Positions 40,379 through 48,706 of a stretch of 64,000 bases of DNA are shown here, piece by piece. The notes under the pieces were generated by a model. That model saw nothing but the letters and a program-made list of their open reading frames with translations. It searched no databases and was not told the origin of the DNA. The translations under genes were made by a program, and so were the position numbers. The DNA is from Sphingopyxis terrae subsp. terrae NBRC 15098 (lineage in GTDB: Bacteria > Pseudomonadota > Alphaproteobacteria > Sphingomonadales > Sphingomonadaceae). Each line of letters begins with the position of its first letter. The stretch's first letter is position 1. The DNA lies in assembly GCF_001598815.1 (NCBI RefSeq), contig NZ_BCZQ01000008.1, positions 186,001-250,000 of the forward strand. The letters run 5' to 3'.

Positions 40379-41166
40379 GCGCCGCGCTCGCCATCGCGCT
40401 GTCGGCGCTAGCGATGACGCTGATCGTCGGTGGACGCTATCTGCTGAGCAGCGGAGGATTTGCGCTCGCGACGCGGCTCAAGCATCCCGGTCTCTATCGC
40501 GGGCTCGAAACGCAGATGCGGCGCGAAATCGGCTGGAGCCTTGCCAGCGCGGCGATTTACGGCATCCCGGCGGGCATCGTCGCCTGGGGATGGCAGGCGC
40601 ACGACTGGACGCGCATCTACACCGACGTCCACGCCTTTCCGCTCTGGTATCTGCCGGTCAGCCTCTTCGCATATCTGTTGATTCACGACACATGGTTTTA
40701 TTGGACGCATCGCTGGATGCACCAGCCGCGGCTGTTCCGCATCGCGCATGCCGTGCATCACCAGAGCCGGCCGCCGACCGCATGGGCGGCGATGAGCTTT
40801 CACCCGTGGGAAGCGATCACCGGCGCGATCGTCATTCCGGCGCTGGTCTTCATCGTTCCCATCCATGTCGCGGTGCTTGGCCTCGTGCTCGCGATCATGA
40901 CGCTGATGGGGGTCGGCAATCATATGGGGTGGGAGATGTTCCCCCGCGCACTCGTTCATGGACCGGCAGGGCGCTGGCTGATAACGGCGACGCACCATGA
41001 GCAGCATCACGCCGCCTATCGGGGGAATTATGGTCTTTACTTCCGCTTCTGGGACAAGGCGTGCGGCACCGATATCGGGCTGGGCAGCTTTGGCGGGACT
41101 GCTGCCACTGCCGGTCGCGGCGACCGCGCCGCCGCCGCACGCCCCGATGCCCGGCCCGACGGTTGA
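40375..41166 (+). CDS. Sterol desaturase / fatty acid hydroxylase family protein
   Basis: The 263-residue membrane protein carries the di-iron histidine motifs in order: HDTWFYWTHRWMH, HAVHHQS and ATHHEQHH, with hydrophobic helices around them. The family hydroxylates or desaturates lipids, sterols and carotenoids. Its place next to crtY suggests a carotenoid ring hydroxylase such as the 2,2'-type CrtG, but sequence alone does not prove this. The ATGA overlap couples it to the acetyltransferase. The last 137 bases overlap the next gene. Confidence 0.83.
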   Translation: MSAALAIALSALAMTLIVGGRYLLSSGGFALATRLKHPGLYRGLETQMRREIGWSLASAAIYGIPAGIVAWGWQAHDWTRIYTDVHAFPLWYLPVSLFAYLLIHDTWFYWTHRWMHQPRLFRIAHAVHHQSRPPTAWAAMSFHPWEAITGAIVIPALVFIVPIHVAVLGLVLAIMTLMGVGNHMGWEMFPRALVHGPAGRWLITATHHEQHHAAYRGNYGLYFRFWDKACGTDIGLGSFGGTAATAGRGDRAAAARPDARPDG

Positions 41167-41521
41167 AGTCAGCATTACCGGCCTGCGCAACGTCAAGGGA
41201 CAGATTCTTGTCTGCCTGACCGCCAACCCAAAGGCCTTTCCCGATTGCAGCAAGGACAAGGCGTCGGTGCGGATGGCGGTAAAGGCGGCCGACGCCGGCG
41301 ATTTCAAAATCCGCGGAGTCGCCGCCGGAACCTATGCCATCGCAGTGGTCCATGACGAGAATGGCAACAACAAGATGGACATGGCGCTGTTCCTGCCAAA
41401 GGAAGGCTTCGGCTTTTCGCGCGACCCGGCGATCCGCATGGGGCCGCCGAAGTTCAAATCGGCGAGCTTTGCCATCACCGGCGACATGCGCCAGTCGATC
41501 AAGATGAAATATATGCTGTGA
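41030..41521 (+). CDS. DUF2141 secreted protein
   Basis: The protein of about 163 residues has a signal-like stretch (AALAGLLPLPVAATA) then the DUF2141 pattern: VEVSITGLRNVKGQILVCLT, GTYAIAVVHDENGNNKMDMALFLPKEGFGFS and KFKSASFAITG. The domain is a small beta-sandwich of unknown role. GGGGGAATT precedes the ATG at 41030, which would overlap the hydroxylase coding by 137 bases; a shorter start at 41147 would lose the signal. Confidence 0.75.
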   Translation: MVFTSASGTRRAAPISGWAALAGLLPLPVAATAPPPHAPMPGPTVEVSITGLRNVKGQILVCLTANPKAFPDCSKDKASVRMAVKAADAGDFKIRGVAAGTYAIAVVHDENGNNKMDMALFLPKEGFGFSRDPAIRMGPPKFKSASFAITGDMRQSIKMKYML

Positions 41522-41560
41522 CGATTGTGGGCAGCGCGGCCGCCCGCTAAAGCAGCGCGC

Positions 41561-43189
41561 GTGACCGGCCTCCCCACCCGCATCGCTTCGATCGCCAACC
41601 GCTGGCCCAAAGGGCTCGCGCTGTTGCTCGGTCTGATTTCCGCAACCGGTTTTGCGCCGCTGAATCTCTGGCCGCTGACGCTGCTTGCGTTCGCCGGGTG
41701 GATGCTGCTCATCGCGCGGAGTCCGCGGGGCGCACGTGCCTTCGGGATCGGCTGGGCCTTCGGGGTCGGCCATTTCGCGCTCGGCCTCAACTGGATTGCG
41801 ACCGCCTTTACCTATCAGGCAGCGATGCCCGCATGGCTGGGGTGGATCGCCGTGGTGCTGCTGTCGCTCTATCTGGCGGTTTATCCGGCGCTGGCGGCGT
41901 GGGGGGCTTGGATGGTGTCCATGCGCCCCGCGCCCGCGAAGGCGGGGGTGACGCTGTCATTCGCGCTGGCGTTCGCAGCGCTGTGGACGCTGACCGAATG
42001 GCTGCGAAGCTGGGCTTTTACCGGCTTTGCGTGGAATCCGTTGTCAGTCGTCCTTCTAAAGGAATTCTCAGGTCCGTCGCTGATCCGGTGGATTGGTACC
42101 TACGGTGCGTCAGGTTTGCTGGCCCTCCAAATCGGCACAGCGATCTGGCTCTGGCACTATTTCCGCAACCCTGGCCAACCCAAATTCCCGGGTCGACCGA
42201 TTGTCCAGTTTATTTCCTGGGCACTTGCCGTGGGGCTGATGGTCGCGCCAGTCACTTTTCTGAATGCGAATAGCCGAAACGGCGATTATGTGTCGCGGAA
42301 CATCATCCCCATCACCGTCGTCCAGCCCAATGTCGGACAGCAGGACAAGTGGGAAGGCGACAAGGCCGACGCCAATTTCGCCAAGCTCGCGCGGCTGACG
42401 ACGCCCCGGTCGGACGCGCCGCGGCTGATCCTGTGGCCCGAGGCGGCGATACCCGACTATCTCGAGACCGGTTATCCCGCCATCTATTACGACCGCTCGC
42501 CCGCCGAGGCGCGCGGACGGTTGACCGCGCTGATGAACCCCGGCGACCTGATGCTGCTCGGCGCGCTCAAGCTGGAGTTCGACCGCACGGGACAGGCGGT
42601 GGGCGCGCGCAACGCGGTAATGACGGTCCATGCCGATGGGACGCTCGGCCCGCGGTACGACAAGGCGCATCTCGTGCCCTATGGCGAATATCTGCCGATG
42701 CGGCCGCTGCTTTCGGCGATCGGCCTGTCGCGCCTCGCCCCCGGCGATCTCGATTTCTGGCCCGGCCCCGGACCTCATACGCTCGACCTTGGCGCCTTCG
42801 GCAAGGCGGGACTGCAAATCTGTTACGAGATCATCTTTTCGGGCGAGGTCGTCGACCGCGCCCACCGCCCCGATTTCATCTTCAATCCGTCGAACGATGC
42901 CTGGTTCGGTGCCTGGGGTCCGCCGCAGCATCTGGCGCAGGCGCGGCTGCGCGCGATCGAGGAAGGGCTGCCGGTCATCCGCGCGACGCCGACGGGGATC
43001 AGCGCGGTGATCGACGCCGACGGCCGGATCGTCGAAGCGCTGCCGATGCACGCCGCCGGCCGCATCGATGCCTTCATTCCAAAGGCGCACGCACCGACCC
43101 TGTTCGCGCGCTACGGCAACATGCTGCCCGTCGGCTTTGGCCTGCTGCTGCTCGCACTCGCCATTGCCTTTCGGCGGCGCGGGCGCTAA
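41561..43189 (+). CDS. lnt: Apolipoprotein N-acyltransferase
   Basis: Lnt adds the third acyl chain to lipoproteins in the inner membrane. The 542-residue protein has eight hydrophobic helices, then a nitrilase-like periplasmic domain with the catalytic triad visible: Glu294 (WPEAAIPDY), Lys368 (RYDKAHLVPYGEYLP) and Cys421 (QICYEIIFSGEV). The start is GTG at 41561. The stretch from about 41930 to 42330 has a palindrome and lower GC, described in the findings. Confidence 0.93.
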   Translation: MTGLPTRIASIANRWPKGLALLLGLISATGFAPLNLWPLTLLAFAGWMLLIARSPRGARAFGIGWAFGVGHFALGLNWIATAFTYQAAMPAWLGWIAVVLLSLYLAVYPALAAWGAWMVSMRPAPAKAGVTLSFALAFAALWTLTEWLRSWAFTGFAWNPLSVVLLKEFSGPSLIRWIGTYGASGLLALQIGTAIWLWHYFRNPGQPKFPGRPIVQFISWALAVGLMVAPVTFLNANSRNGDYVSRNIIPITVVQPNVGQQDKWEGDKADANFAKLARLTTPRSDAPRLILWPEAAIPDYLETGYPAIYYDRSPAEARGRLTALMNPGDLMLLGALKLEFDRTGQAVGARNAVMTVHADGTLGPRYDKAHLVPYGEYLPMRPLLSAIGLSRLAPGDLDFWPGPGPHTLDLGAFGKAGLQICYEIIFSGEVVDRAHRPDFIFNPSNDAWFGAWGPPQHLAQARLRAIEEGLPVIRATPTGISAVIDADGRIVEALPMHAAGRIDAFIPKAHAPTLFARYGNMLPVGFGLLLLALAIAFRRRGR

Positions 43190-43201
43190 CAGCGGCGCGA
43201 C

Positions 43202-43217
43202 ATAAAGTTTCCTTTAT
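43202..43217. promoter_or_regulatory. Palindrome upstream of metK (candidate methionine-cycle operator)
   Basis: ATAAAG at 43202-43207 and CTTTAT at 43212-43217 form a perfect inverted repeat with the four-base spacer TTTC. It ends 24 bases before the metK ATG. The form resembles operators reported for ArsR-type methionine-cycle regulators (SahR), as I recall it; no regulator gene is in the window. Confidence 0.5.
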
Positions 43218-43241
43218 ATCCGATTCCGAAAAAGGCTCCCC

Positions 43242-44468
43242 ATGCGCAACAGCTTCCTCTTCACCTCCGAAAGCGTGTCCGAAGGACATCCCGACAAGGT
43301 GGCCGATCAGATCAGCGATTCGATCGTCGACCTGTTCCTGTCGAAGGATCCCGAAGCGCGCGTGGCGTGCGAAACGCTGACGACGACGCAGCTCGTCGTG
43401 CTGGCGGGCGAAATCCGCTGCAAGGGCGTGTTCGAAGATGGCGAATGGGCGCCGGGCGCGCTCGACGAGATCGAAGCGACCGTCCGCAGCACGGTCAAAG
43501 ACATCGGCTATGAACAGGCCGGCTTTCACTGGAACCAGTTCCGCTTCGAAAATAATCTGCACGGCCAGTCGGCGCATATCGCGCAGGGCGTCGACGAAAG
43601 CGCCGACAAGGACGAAGGCGCGGGCGACCAGGGGATCATGTTCGGCTATGCGTCCGACGAAACCCCCGACCTGATGCCCGCAACGCTCGACTATGCGCAC
43701 AAGATTCTCGAACGCATGGCGGCCGACCGCAAGGCGGGCATCGCCCCCTTCCTCGAACCCGATGCGAAGAGCCAGGTCACGCTGCGCTATGCCAACGAGC
43801 GCCCGGTGGAGGCGACCGCGATCGTCGTTTCGACGCAGCATGCGCCGGGCTATTTCTTCCACGGCGGCGAGGGCGACGAGGCGAAGTATCAGGAGCTGCG
43901 CAAATATGTGCTGGGCGTGATCGCCGACGTGTTGCCCGCCGAGCTGCTGACCGCGAACACCGTCTATCACATCAACCCCACGGGCCGCTTCGAGATCGGC
44001 GGCCCCGATGGCGACGCCGGCCTGACGGGCCGCAAGATCATCGTCGACACCTATGGCGGCGCGAGCCCGCACGGCGGCGGGGCGTTCAGCGGCAAGGACC
44101 CGACCAAGGTCGACCGCTCGGCGGCTTATGTCACGCGCTACCTCGCCAAGAATATCGTCGCCGCGGGCCTTGCCCGCCGCTGCACGATCCAGCTCAGCTA
44201 CGCGATCGGCGTCGCCGAGCCGCTGTCGGTCTATGTCGATCTGCACGGCACCGCGGCGGAAGGCGTGACCGAGGCGGCGCTCGAGCAGCTGCTGCCGCAG
44301 CTCGTCCGCCTGACGCCGAAGGGCATCCGCACCCACCTTGGCCTCAACAAGCCGATCTATCGCCAGACCGCCGCCTATGGCCATTTCGGCCGCCAGGCGT
44401 CGGGCGATGCCTTCCCCTGGGAGCGCACCGACCTGACCGACAAGCTGAAGGCGGCGTTCCGCGGCTGA
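43242..44468 (+). CDS. metK: Methionine adenosyltransferase
   Basis: MetK makes S-adenosylmethionine from methionine and ATP. The 408-residue protein has the usual three-domain sequence: [17 protein letters not shown] at the start, [13 protein letters not shown], and the [19 protein letters not shown] loop near residue 290. It is followed closely by trmB. The start is just after the palindrome at 43202-43217. Confidence 0.98.
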   Translation: MRNSFLFTSESVSEGHPDKVADQISDSIVDLFLSKDPEARVACETLTTTQLVVLAGEIRCKGVFEDGEWAPGALDEIEATVRSTVKDIGYEQAGFHWNQFRFENNLHGQSAHIAQGVDESADKDEGAGDQGIMFGYASDETPDLMPATLDYAHKILERMAADRKAGIAPFLEPDAKSQVTLRYANERPVEATAIVVSTQHAPGYFFHGGEGDEAKYQELRKYVLGVIADVLPAELLTANTVYHINPTGRFEIGGPDGDAGLTGRKIIVDTYGGASPHGGGAFSGKDPTKVDRSAAYVTRYLAKNIVAAGLARRCTIQLSYAIGVAEPLSVYVDLHGTAAEGVTEAALEQLLPQLVRLTPKGIRTHLGLNKPIYRQTAAYGHFGRQASGDAFPWERTDLTDKLKAAFRG

Positions 44469-44484
44469 TGCCGCCGCGGCGCTT

Positions 44485-44505
44485 GCCGCCTCGGCCCGAG
44501 GCGGC
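44485..44505 (+). other. Hairpin between metK and trmB
   Basis: GCCGCCTCGG at 44485-44494 is the inverse of CCGAGGCGGC at 44496-44505. It lies between the metK stop and the chosen trmB start. There is no T-tract, so a simple terminator is unlikely. Confidence 0.4.
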
Positions 44506-44518
44506 TAACGCGCGCGGC

Positions 44519-45244
44519 ATGACGGCTTATAAATCCGGCGATCCGACGACGCTCAACCGCCTTTACGGGCGCGCGAAGGGCAAGCCCCTGCGCGCGGGGC
44601 AACAGGATCTGATCGACACGCTTCTGCCGCAGATCGCGGTTCCGGCCGAAGGACCGGTCACCGCGCCCCAGCTGTTCGGCGACGCCGAAGGAGCCGGGCG
44701 CCCGCTGCATTTCGAGATCGGTTTCGGTGGTGGCGAGCATATGGCGGGGCGCGCCGACATGTTGCCCGACCATGGCTTCATCGGCGCCGAGCCTTTCCTC
44801 AACGGCGTCGCGCAGGCGCTGGTGCATGTGTCGGGCGACCATGGCCGGAGCCTGCCGCTCGCCAATGTCCGTATCCATCATGGCGACGCGCTCGAGGTGC
44901 TGCACCGCATCCCCGACGGGGCGCTGAGCTTCGCCTATCTGCTTCACCCCGACCCGTGGCCCAAGGCGCGCCATGCCAAGCGGCGGATGATGAACGACGG
45001 CCCGCTCGACCTGATCGCCGCCAAGCTGAAACCCGGCGGCGAATTTCGCTTCGGCACCGACCATCCGGTCTATCTCGCCCACGCGCTGATGGTGATGCGG
45101 CGCCACCGCCACCAGTTCGAATGGCTGGCGCAAAGCGCGCAGGACTTTCTGGTCCGCCCCGGCGGCTGGCCCGAAACGCGCTACGAAGCCAAGGCGCGCG
45201 CGCAGGGGCACGAGGTCTGGTACTTCCGCTATCGGCGCATCTAG
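44519..45244 (+). CDS. trmB: tRNA (guanine-N7)-methyltransferase
   Basis: TrmB methylates G46 of tRNA with SAM. The 241-residue protein has the Rossmann start FEIGFGGGEHMAG, then GAEPFLNGVAQAL and the catalytic-site LLHPDPWPKARHAKRRMM. The ATG at 44519 is preferred because MTAYKSGDPTT is the expected start and the upstream ATG at 44468 would span a strong hairpin. The stop codon is within the first bases of the MITE-like element. Confidence 0.93.
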   Translation: MTAYKSGDPTTLNRLYGRAKGKPLRAGQQDLIDTLLPQIAVPAEGPVTAPQLFGDAEGAGRPLHFEIGFGGGEHMAGRADMLPDHGFIGAEPFLNGVAQALVHVSGDHGRSLPLANVRIHHGDALEVLHRIPDGALSFAYLLHPDPWPKARHAKRRMMNDGPLDLIAAKLKPGGEFRFGTDHPVYLAHALMVMRRHRHQFEWLAQSAQDFLVRPGGWPETRYEAKARAQGHEVWYFRYRRI

Positions 45245-45510
45245 GGTCAGGACCCATTGATTCCGCGATCGAGGTTTGAAGCGATTTTGCTCAGGGCGAG
45301 GAGAAAAGACGTAGGAATATGGATATATTTCAAGTCTTTTCGACGCTGCCATGGGCAAAATCGGTCAAATCCCGCAGGGACGCCGAAATGACTTCGATCT
45401 CGAACCTTCGCGGCCTTGCGGGTAGCGATGCTACCCGCTGCACCCGCAAAGGACCGATATCTTCGCCATTTCGACGCCTCGAACGTGGAATCAATGGGTC
45501 CTGACCCTAG
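45241..45510. mobile_element. MITE-like element with 24-bp terminal inverted repeats
   Basis: Both ends, 45241-45264 and 45487-45510, are perfect inverses of each other over 24 bases: CTAGGGTCAGGACCC then ATTGATTCC on the left. CTAG at both outer edges could be a 4-bp target duplication, of the type used by IS5-family elements. The 270-bp element holds a hairpin, GCGGGTAGC/GCTACCCGC, at 45418-45438, and no credible gene; the only open frame (61 codons) has no known similarity. It sits between trmB and tauE and provides the trmB stop codon. Confidence 0.8.
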
Positions 45511-45538
45511 ATCGTCCGGTCGGTTGCCGGCGCCGCCA

Positions 45539-46306
45539 TCACATCAGCGCGCGATATAGTCCGAAGCAGCTCGTCGCGGTCAGGACGATGCCGACGAGCA
45601 CGAGCATCAGCTTGGGGGCGATGCGCTTGGCCATGAAGGCGCCGATCGGGGCGGCGCAGACGCCGCCGATCAGCAGGCCCAGCGTCGCGCCCGCGACATC
45701 GTCGAGGCCGAGGTGCCAGATGAAGGTCGCCGACACCGCGAGCGTCAGGAAAAATTCGACGCTGTTGACCGTGCCGATCACCTTGCGCGGTTCGGCGCCC
45801 TGGACGAGCAGGTTGGAGGTCACGACCGGCCCCCAGCCGCCGCCGCCCGCCGCATCGAGGAAGCCCCCGATGAGGCCGAGCGGTGCGATCACCGTCGGCT
45901 TGCGGATTTTCGGCGGATAGAGCAGCCCGCGGATCAGCAGCCACACCCCGACGGCGACGAGATAGGCCAGGACGATCGGTTTGACGATCGCACCGTCGAT
46001 CGACGTCAGCAGATAGGCGCCGGACACCCCGCCGATCAGGCCCGGGATGAGCAGACGGAAGAAGAGGCCCCATTCGATATTGCGGTGAAACAGATGGCTG
46101 ATCCCCGACACCGCGGTCGTGAACACCTCGACGACATGGATGCGCGCCGATGCCGTCGCGGGCGGCACGCCCATCACGGCGACGAGCAAGGTGTTGCAGA
46201 TCACCCCGAACGCCATGCCGAGCGCGCCGTCGACGAGCTGCGCGGCGAAGCCGATCAGGATGAAGGGCAGCAGCGCCGCAAGATCGAAGGTTGACAGATC
46301 GAGCAT
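45539..46306 (-). CDS. TauE/SafE family sulfite/organosulfonate exporter
   Basis: The 255-residue inner-membrane protein has about eight hydrophobic helices with the duplicated TauE/SafE pattern: GFAAQLVDGALGMAFGV and GGFLDAAGGGGWGPVVTSNLL. Relatives export sulfite, sulfoacetate or similar anions. GGGAAG precedes the ATG at 46306. The LysR gene is upstream on the same strand and may regulate it. Confidence 0.9.
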   Translation of the reverse strand: MLDLSTFDLAALLPFILIGFAAQLVDGALGMAFGVICNTLLVAVMGVPPATASARIHVVEVFTTAVSGISHLFHRNIEWGLFFRLLIPGLIGGVSGAYLLTSIDGAIVKPIVLAYLVAVGVWLLIRGLLYPPKIRKPTVIAPLGLIGGFLDAAGGGGWGPVVTSNLLVQGAEPRKVIGTVNSVEFFLTLAVSATFIWHLGLDDVAGATLGLLIGGVCAAPIGAFMAKRIAPKLMLVLVGIVLTATSCFGLYRALM

Positions 46307-46417
46307 GATTCTTCCCAACTTTTTTAGTTGAGAACTAGCTGCCGCGATTTGCACGGCTTGGCCAGCACAAATTTTCTGCGCGCGGCGAAGAATATTATTT
46401 GTGCGGCCGGTGGCCGA

Positions 46418-47344
46418 TCAGGCGCCTATCTGGTCGGGCAGATATTCGCGGACATAGTCGATGAAGGCGCGCAGCTTGGGCATCACCTGCTTGCGGCTGG
46501 GGTAATAGAGGAACAGCCCGCTGGTCGCGTCGGCATAGTCGGTGAGCACCAGTTCGAGCTCGCCCGTTTCGACCATCTTCTTCGCCATCGGCTCGGCCAT
46601 CATCCCGATCGCGACGCCGGTACGCATCGCGACCAGCGCAGCGATCCAGTCGTTGACAATAACCGGCCCGGTCACCCCTACCTCGAATTCGCGGTTCCCC
46701 TGCGCAAAGGTCCACGGCATCAGCGCCCCCGTTGCCAGGCGGAAGCGGATGCAGCGATGATCTTTCAGATCTTCCGGCCTTTCGGGACGCCCGAAGCGGT
46801 CGAGATAGGCGGGCGAGGCCGCAGCGACGAAGCGGAACGGGCCGGTGAGGCGGATCGCGATCACATCGGCATCGAGCGATTCGCCCATCCGGACGCCGGC
46901 GTCGAAGCCCCCGGCGCTCAGGTCGGCGAGCGCATCGTCGGCATAGATTTCCAGCTCGATCTCGGGATAGGCGTCGACGAAGCCCGCGATGATCGGTTCG
47001 AACATCGGCTGCACCGCGCCGCGCATCAGGTTGATGCGCAGCCGCCCCGCCGGACGGTTGCCCAGGTTGCGCGCCGCTTCATAGGCGTCGGCCAGCCCGG
47101 CAAAGGCAGGCGCGGCGCGTTCGAGGAACATTTCGCCCGCCTGCGTCAGCCCGACGCTGCGCGTCGTCCTCATGAACAAAGGAGCGCCGACGCGCGCTTC
47201 CAGCGTCTTGATCGTCTGGCTGATCGCCGAGGGAGATACCCCCAGATCGGCTGCCGCGGCGGAAAAGCTCCGCCTTTCCGCGACACGCAGGAAAGCTTCG
47301 ATCCCGTCGAGCGCCCCATGGGGGATTGTTAAATCCTGCTTCAA
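46418..47344 (-). CDS. LysR-family transcriptional regulator
   Basis: The 308-residue protein has the LysR HTH at the N-terminus (FLRVAERRSFSAAAADLGVSPSAISQTIKTLE) and a periplasmic-binding-like co-inducer domain. It is followed by the TauE exporter gene 111 bases later on the same strand. The gap to the divergent gene at 47429 is 84 bases. The effector is unknown. Confidence 0.92.
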   Translation of the reverse strand: MKQDLTIPHGALDGIEAFLRVAERRSFSAAAADLGVSPSAISQTIKTLEARVGAPLFMRTTRSVGLTQAGEMFLERAAPAFAGLADAYEAARNLGNRPAGRLRINLMRGAVQPMFEPIIAGFVDAYPEIELEIYADDALADLSAGGFDAGVRMGESLDADVIAIRLTGPFRFVAAASPAYLDRFGRPERPEDLKDHRCIRFRLATGALMPWTFAQGNREFEVGVTGPVIVNDWIAALVAMRTGVAIGMMAEPMAKKMVETGELELVLTDYADATSGLFLYYPSRKQVMPKLRAFIDYVREYLPDQIGA

Positions 47345-47428
47345 GGCACTTGCAGATTATAGAGGATTATCTAAGTGCGCAAGCGCGCCTAAAAAGGTTG
47401 CACAACGAAACGAAAGGAAACCTCTCCC

Positions 47429-47761
47429 ATGACCAATCAGCTCTCCTCTTTTCGCCGCTTTCCCACCGCTTTCGCGATCGTCGCCGGTTCGGCGCTCGCC
47501 TTCGGCGGCCTGATGGCTTCGACCTCGCCGGCCTATGCGCAGGGCAGCGCCGACTATCGCTGCACCGGCCTTGCCGATCAGGCGAACACCGCCGCCGACA
47601 GCGCGCAGGGTGGCAAGCAGGCCAGCGCGAAGCGCTTCGTCGCCACCGGCAAGAAGCTGTGCGAAGCGGGCAACGAACGCGCCGCCGCCAAGCAGTTCCG
47701 CGCCGCGCTCAAGGTTGCCGGCGTCGATGAAGCGACCGACAGCCAGGTTGCATCGCGCTAA
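47429..47761 (+). CDS. Small secreted protein, unknown function
   Basis: The 110-residue protein has a signal peptide ending SPAYAQ and a mature domain of about 70 residues, rich in Ala and Lys, with two Cys residues (YRCTGLADQ and KKLCEAGN) that may form a disulfide. A good GAAAGGAAAC ribosome site precedes the ATG. No family was recognised. It is followed by a clear terminator. Confidence 0.7.
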   Translation: MTNQLSSFRRFPTAFAIVAGSALAFGGLMASTSPAYAQGSADYRCTGLADQANTAADSAQGGKQASAKRFVATGKKLCEAGNERAAAKQFRAALKVAGVDEATDSQVASR

Positions 47762-47826
47762 TCGAATAAGCCACGACACCATCTCCGGTCCGTCCTCTCT
47801 CCCTCTCCCCGGACGGACGCACAACT

Positions 47827-47861
47827 GGGGCGGCACCGAAACGGGCCGCCCCATTTTGTTT
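47827..47861 (+). terminator. Intrinsic terminator of the small secreted gene
   Basis: GGGGCGGC at 47827-47834 pairs with GCCGCCCC at 47845-47852, followed by ATTTTGTTT. It ends at the convergent gene's stop codon. Confidence 0.88.
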
Positions 47862-48706
47862 CAGCGATCGGCAAGCCCGATCCGGTCGCGCAGATACCAT
47901 AAGGGCAGATGCGGCCGCGCGAGCGCCTTGTCGATCGCATAGGGCCACCAGCCGGGACCGAGCGGGACGTAGAGGCGCGTGCCGACCCCGCGCGTCCGCG
48001 CGGCGACGAGGGTGCGGCGCCCGGGCAGCCCGCGCAATTGTTCGAGCTCGCACGGGGTCCCCGCGGCAAGCAGCCGGTCGAGCGCCGCAGCAGCCAGCGC
48101 AGGCTTGTGCGTCGCCACCGCTACGGGTGCCGCGCGCCCGGCAAGGGCGTCGATGAGCCTCAGATAGGCGGCATCGCCATCCGCCGCATCGCAAAGCGGA
48201 TCGGCCCATTCGCCCTTCACCACCCGGATACGCGCCGATGTGCCGGACAGGCGCGCGGCATCGGCGGCGCTGCGCCGCCAGCGCGCGGGCAAGGCGATGC
48301 CGCTGTCAGGAAAGTCGGGCAGCAGGGCGGCGAGCGCGGCGAGCGTCGCGTCGGCATCGGCGGGGGCGTGGGCATCGAGCAGCACCGGCAGCCCCGCTGC
48401 CGCGCCCGCCTCGGCAATCCGGCGCAGCCGCTGCGGACAAAAGCCCAGCGGCGGCGCCTTGACCGACAAATAGCTTCCCGGCGGCAGCGGGGTGGCGGCG
48501 ATCCGGCCGTAAGCAGCCACGATGGCGTCGGCGCCATCGGCATCGCCCTGAAAATAGCCGAGCGTCACCGCGATACCGCGCCGCGACAGACGCCGGGCGA
48601 TCCGGGCGCCCGCCGCGGCGTCGGGAGCGGGCAGCCAGCCGCCCGCCTGCTGCGGCAGTGCATAGCGCCGCGCGCGCAGCCAGCGCCAGAGTGGCGTGTC
48701 GTTCAT
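47861..48706 (-). CDS. Proline-dehydrogenase-like (PRODH fold) protein lacking the proline-binding Arg pair
   Basis: The 281-residue protein has PRODH barrel motifs in order: SVKAPPLGF (Lys83), VLLDAHAPADAD (Asp111), RVVKGEW, VATHKPALA, ELEQLRGLPGR (Glu220) and LYVPLGPGWWPYAIDKALARP. In classical PRODH the final helix reads YxxRR; here it is Tyr256 then Asp259-Lys260. FAD may still bind, but proline as substrate is doubtful. Its ATG overlaps the TGA of the upstream acetyltransferase gene. Confidence 0.82.
   Translation of the reverse strand: MNDTPLWRWLRARRYALPQQAGGWLPAPDAAAGARIARRLSRRGIAVTLGYFQGDADGADAIVAAYGRIAATPLPPGSYLSVKAPPLGFCPQRLRRIAEAGAAAGLPVLLDAHAPADADATLAALAALLPDFPDSGIALPARWRRSAADAARLSGTSARIRVVKGEWADPLCDAADGDAAYLRLIDALAGRAAPVAVATHKPALAAAALDRLLAAGTPCELEQLRGLPGRRTLVAARTRGVGTRLYVPLGPGWWPYAIDKALARPHLPLWYLRDRIGLADR

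Noticed and set aside
43190-43241. SAM riboswitch upstream of metK
   Set aside because: Only 52 bases are available and the conserved cores of known SAM riboswitches were not seen; a protein operator palindrome fits better.
44468-44518. Longer trmB start at 44468
   Set aside because: The added residues are Arg/Pro-rich, span a strong hairpin and do not look like the family start.
45319-45504. 61-codon frame within the MITE-like element
   Set aside because: Runs into the right terminal repeat, no ribosome site and no similarity to a transposase.
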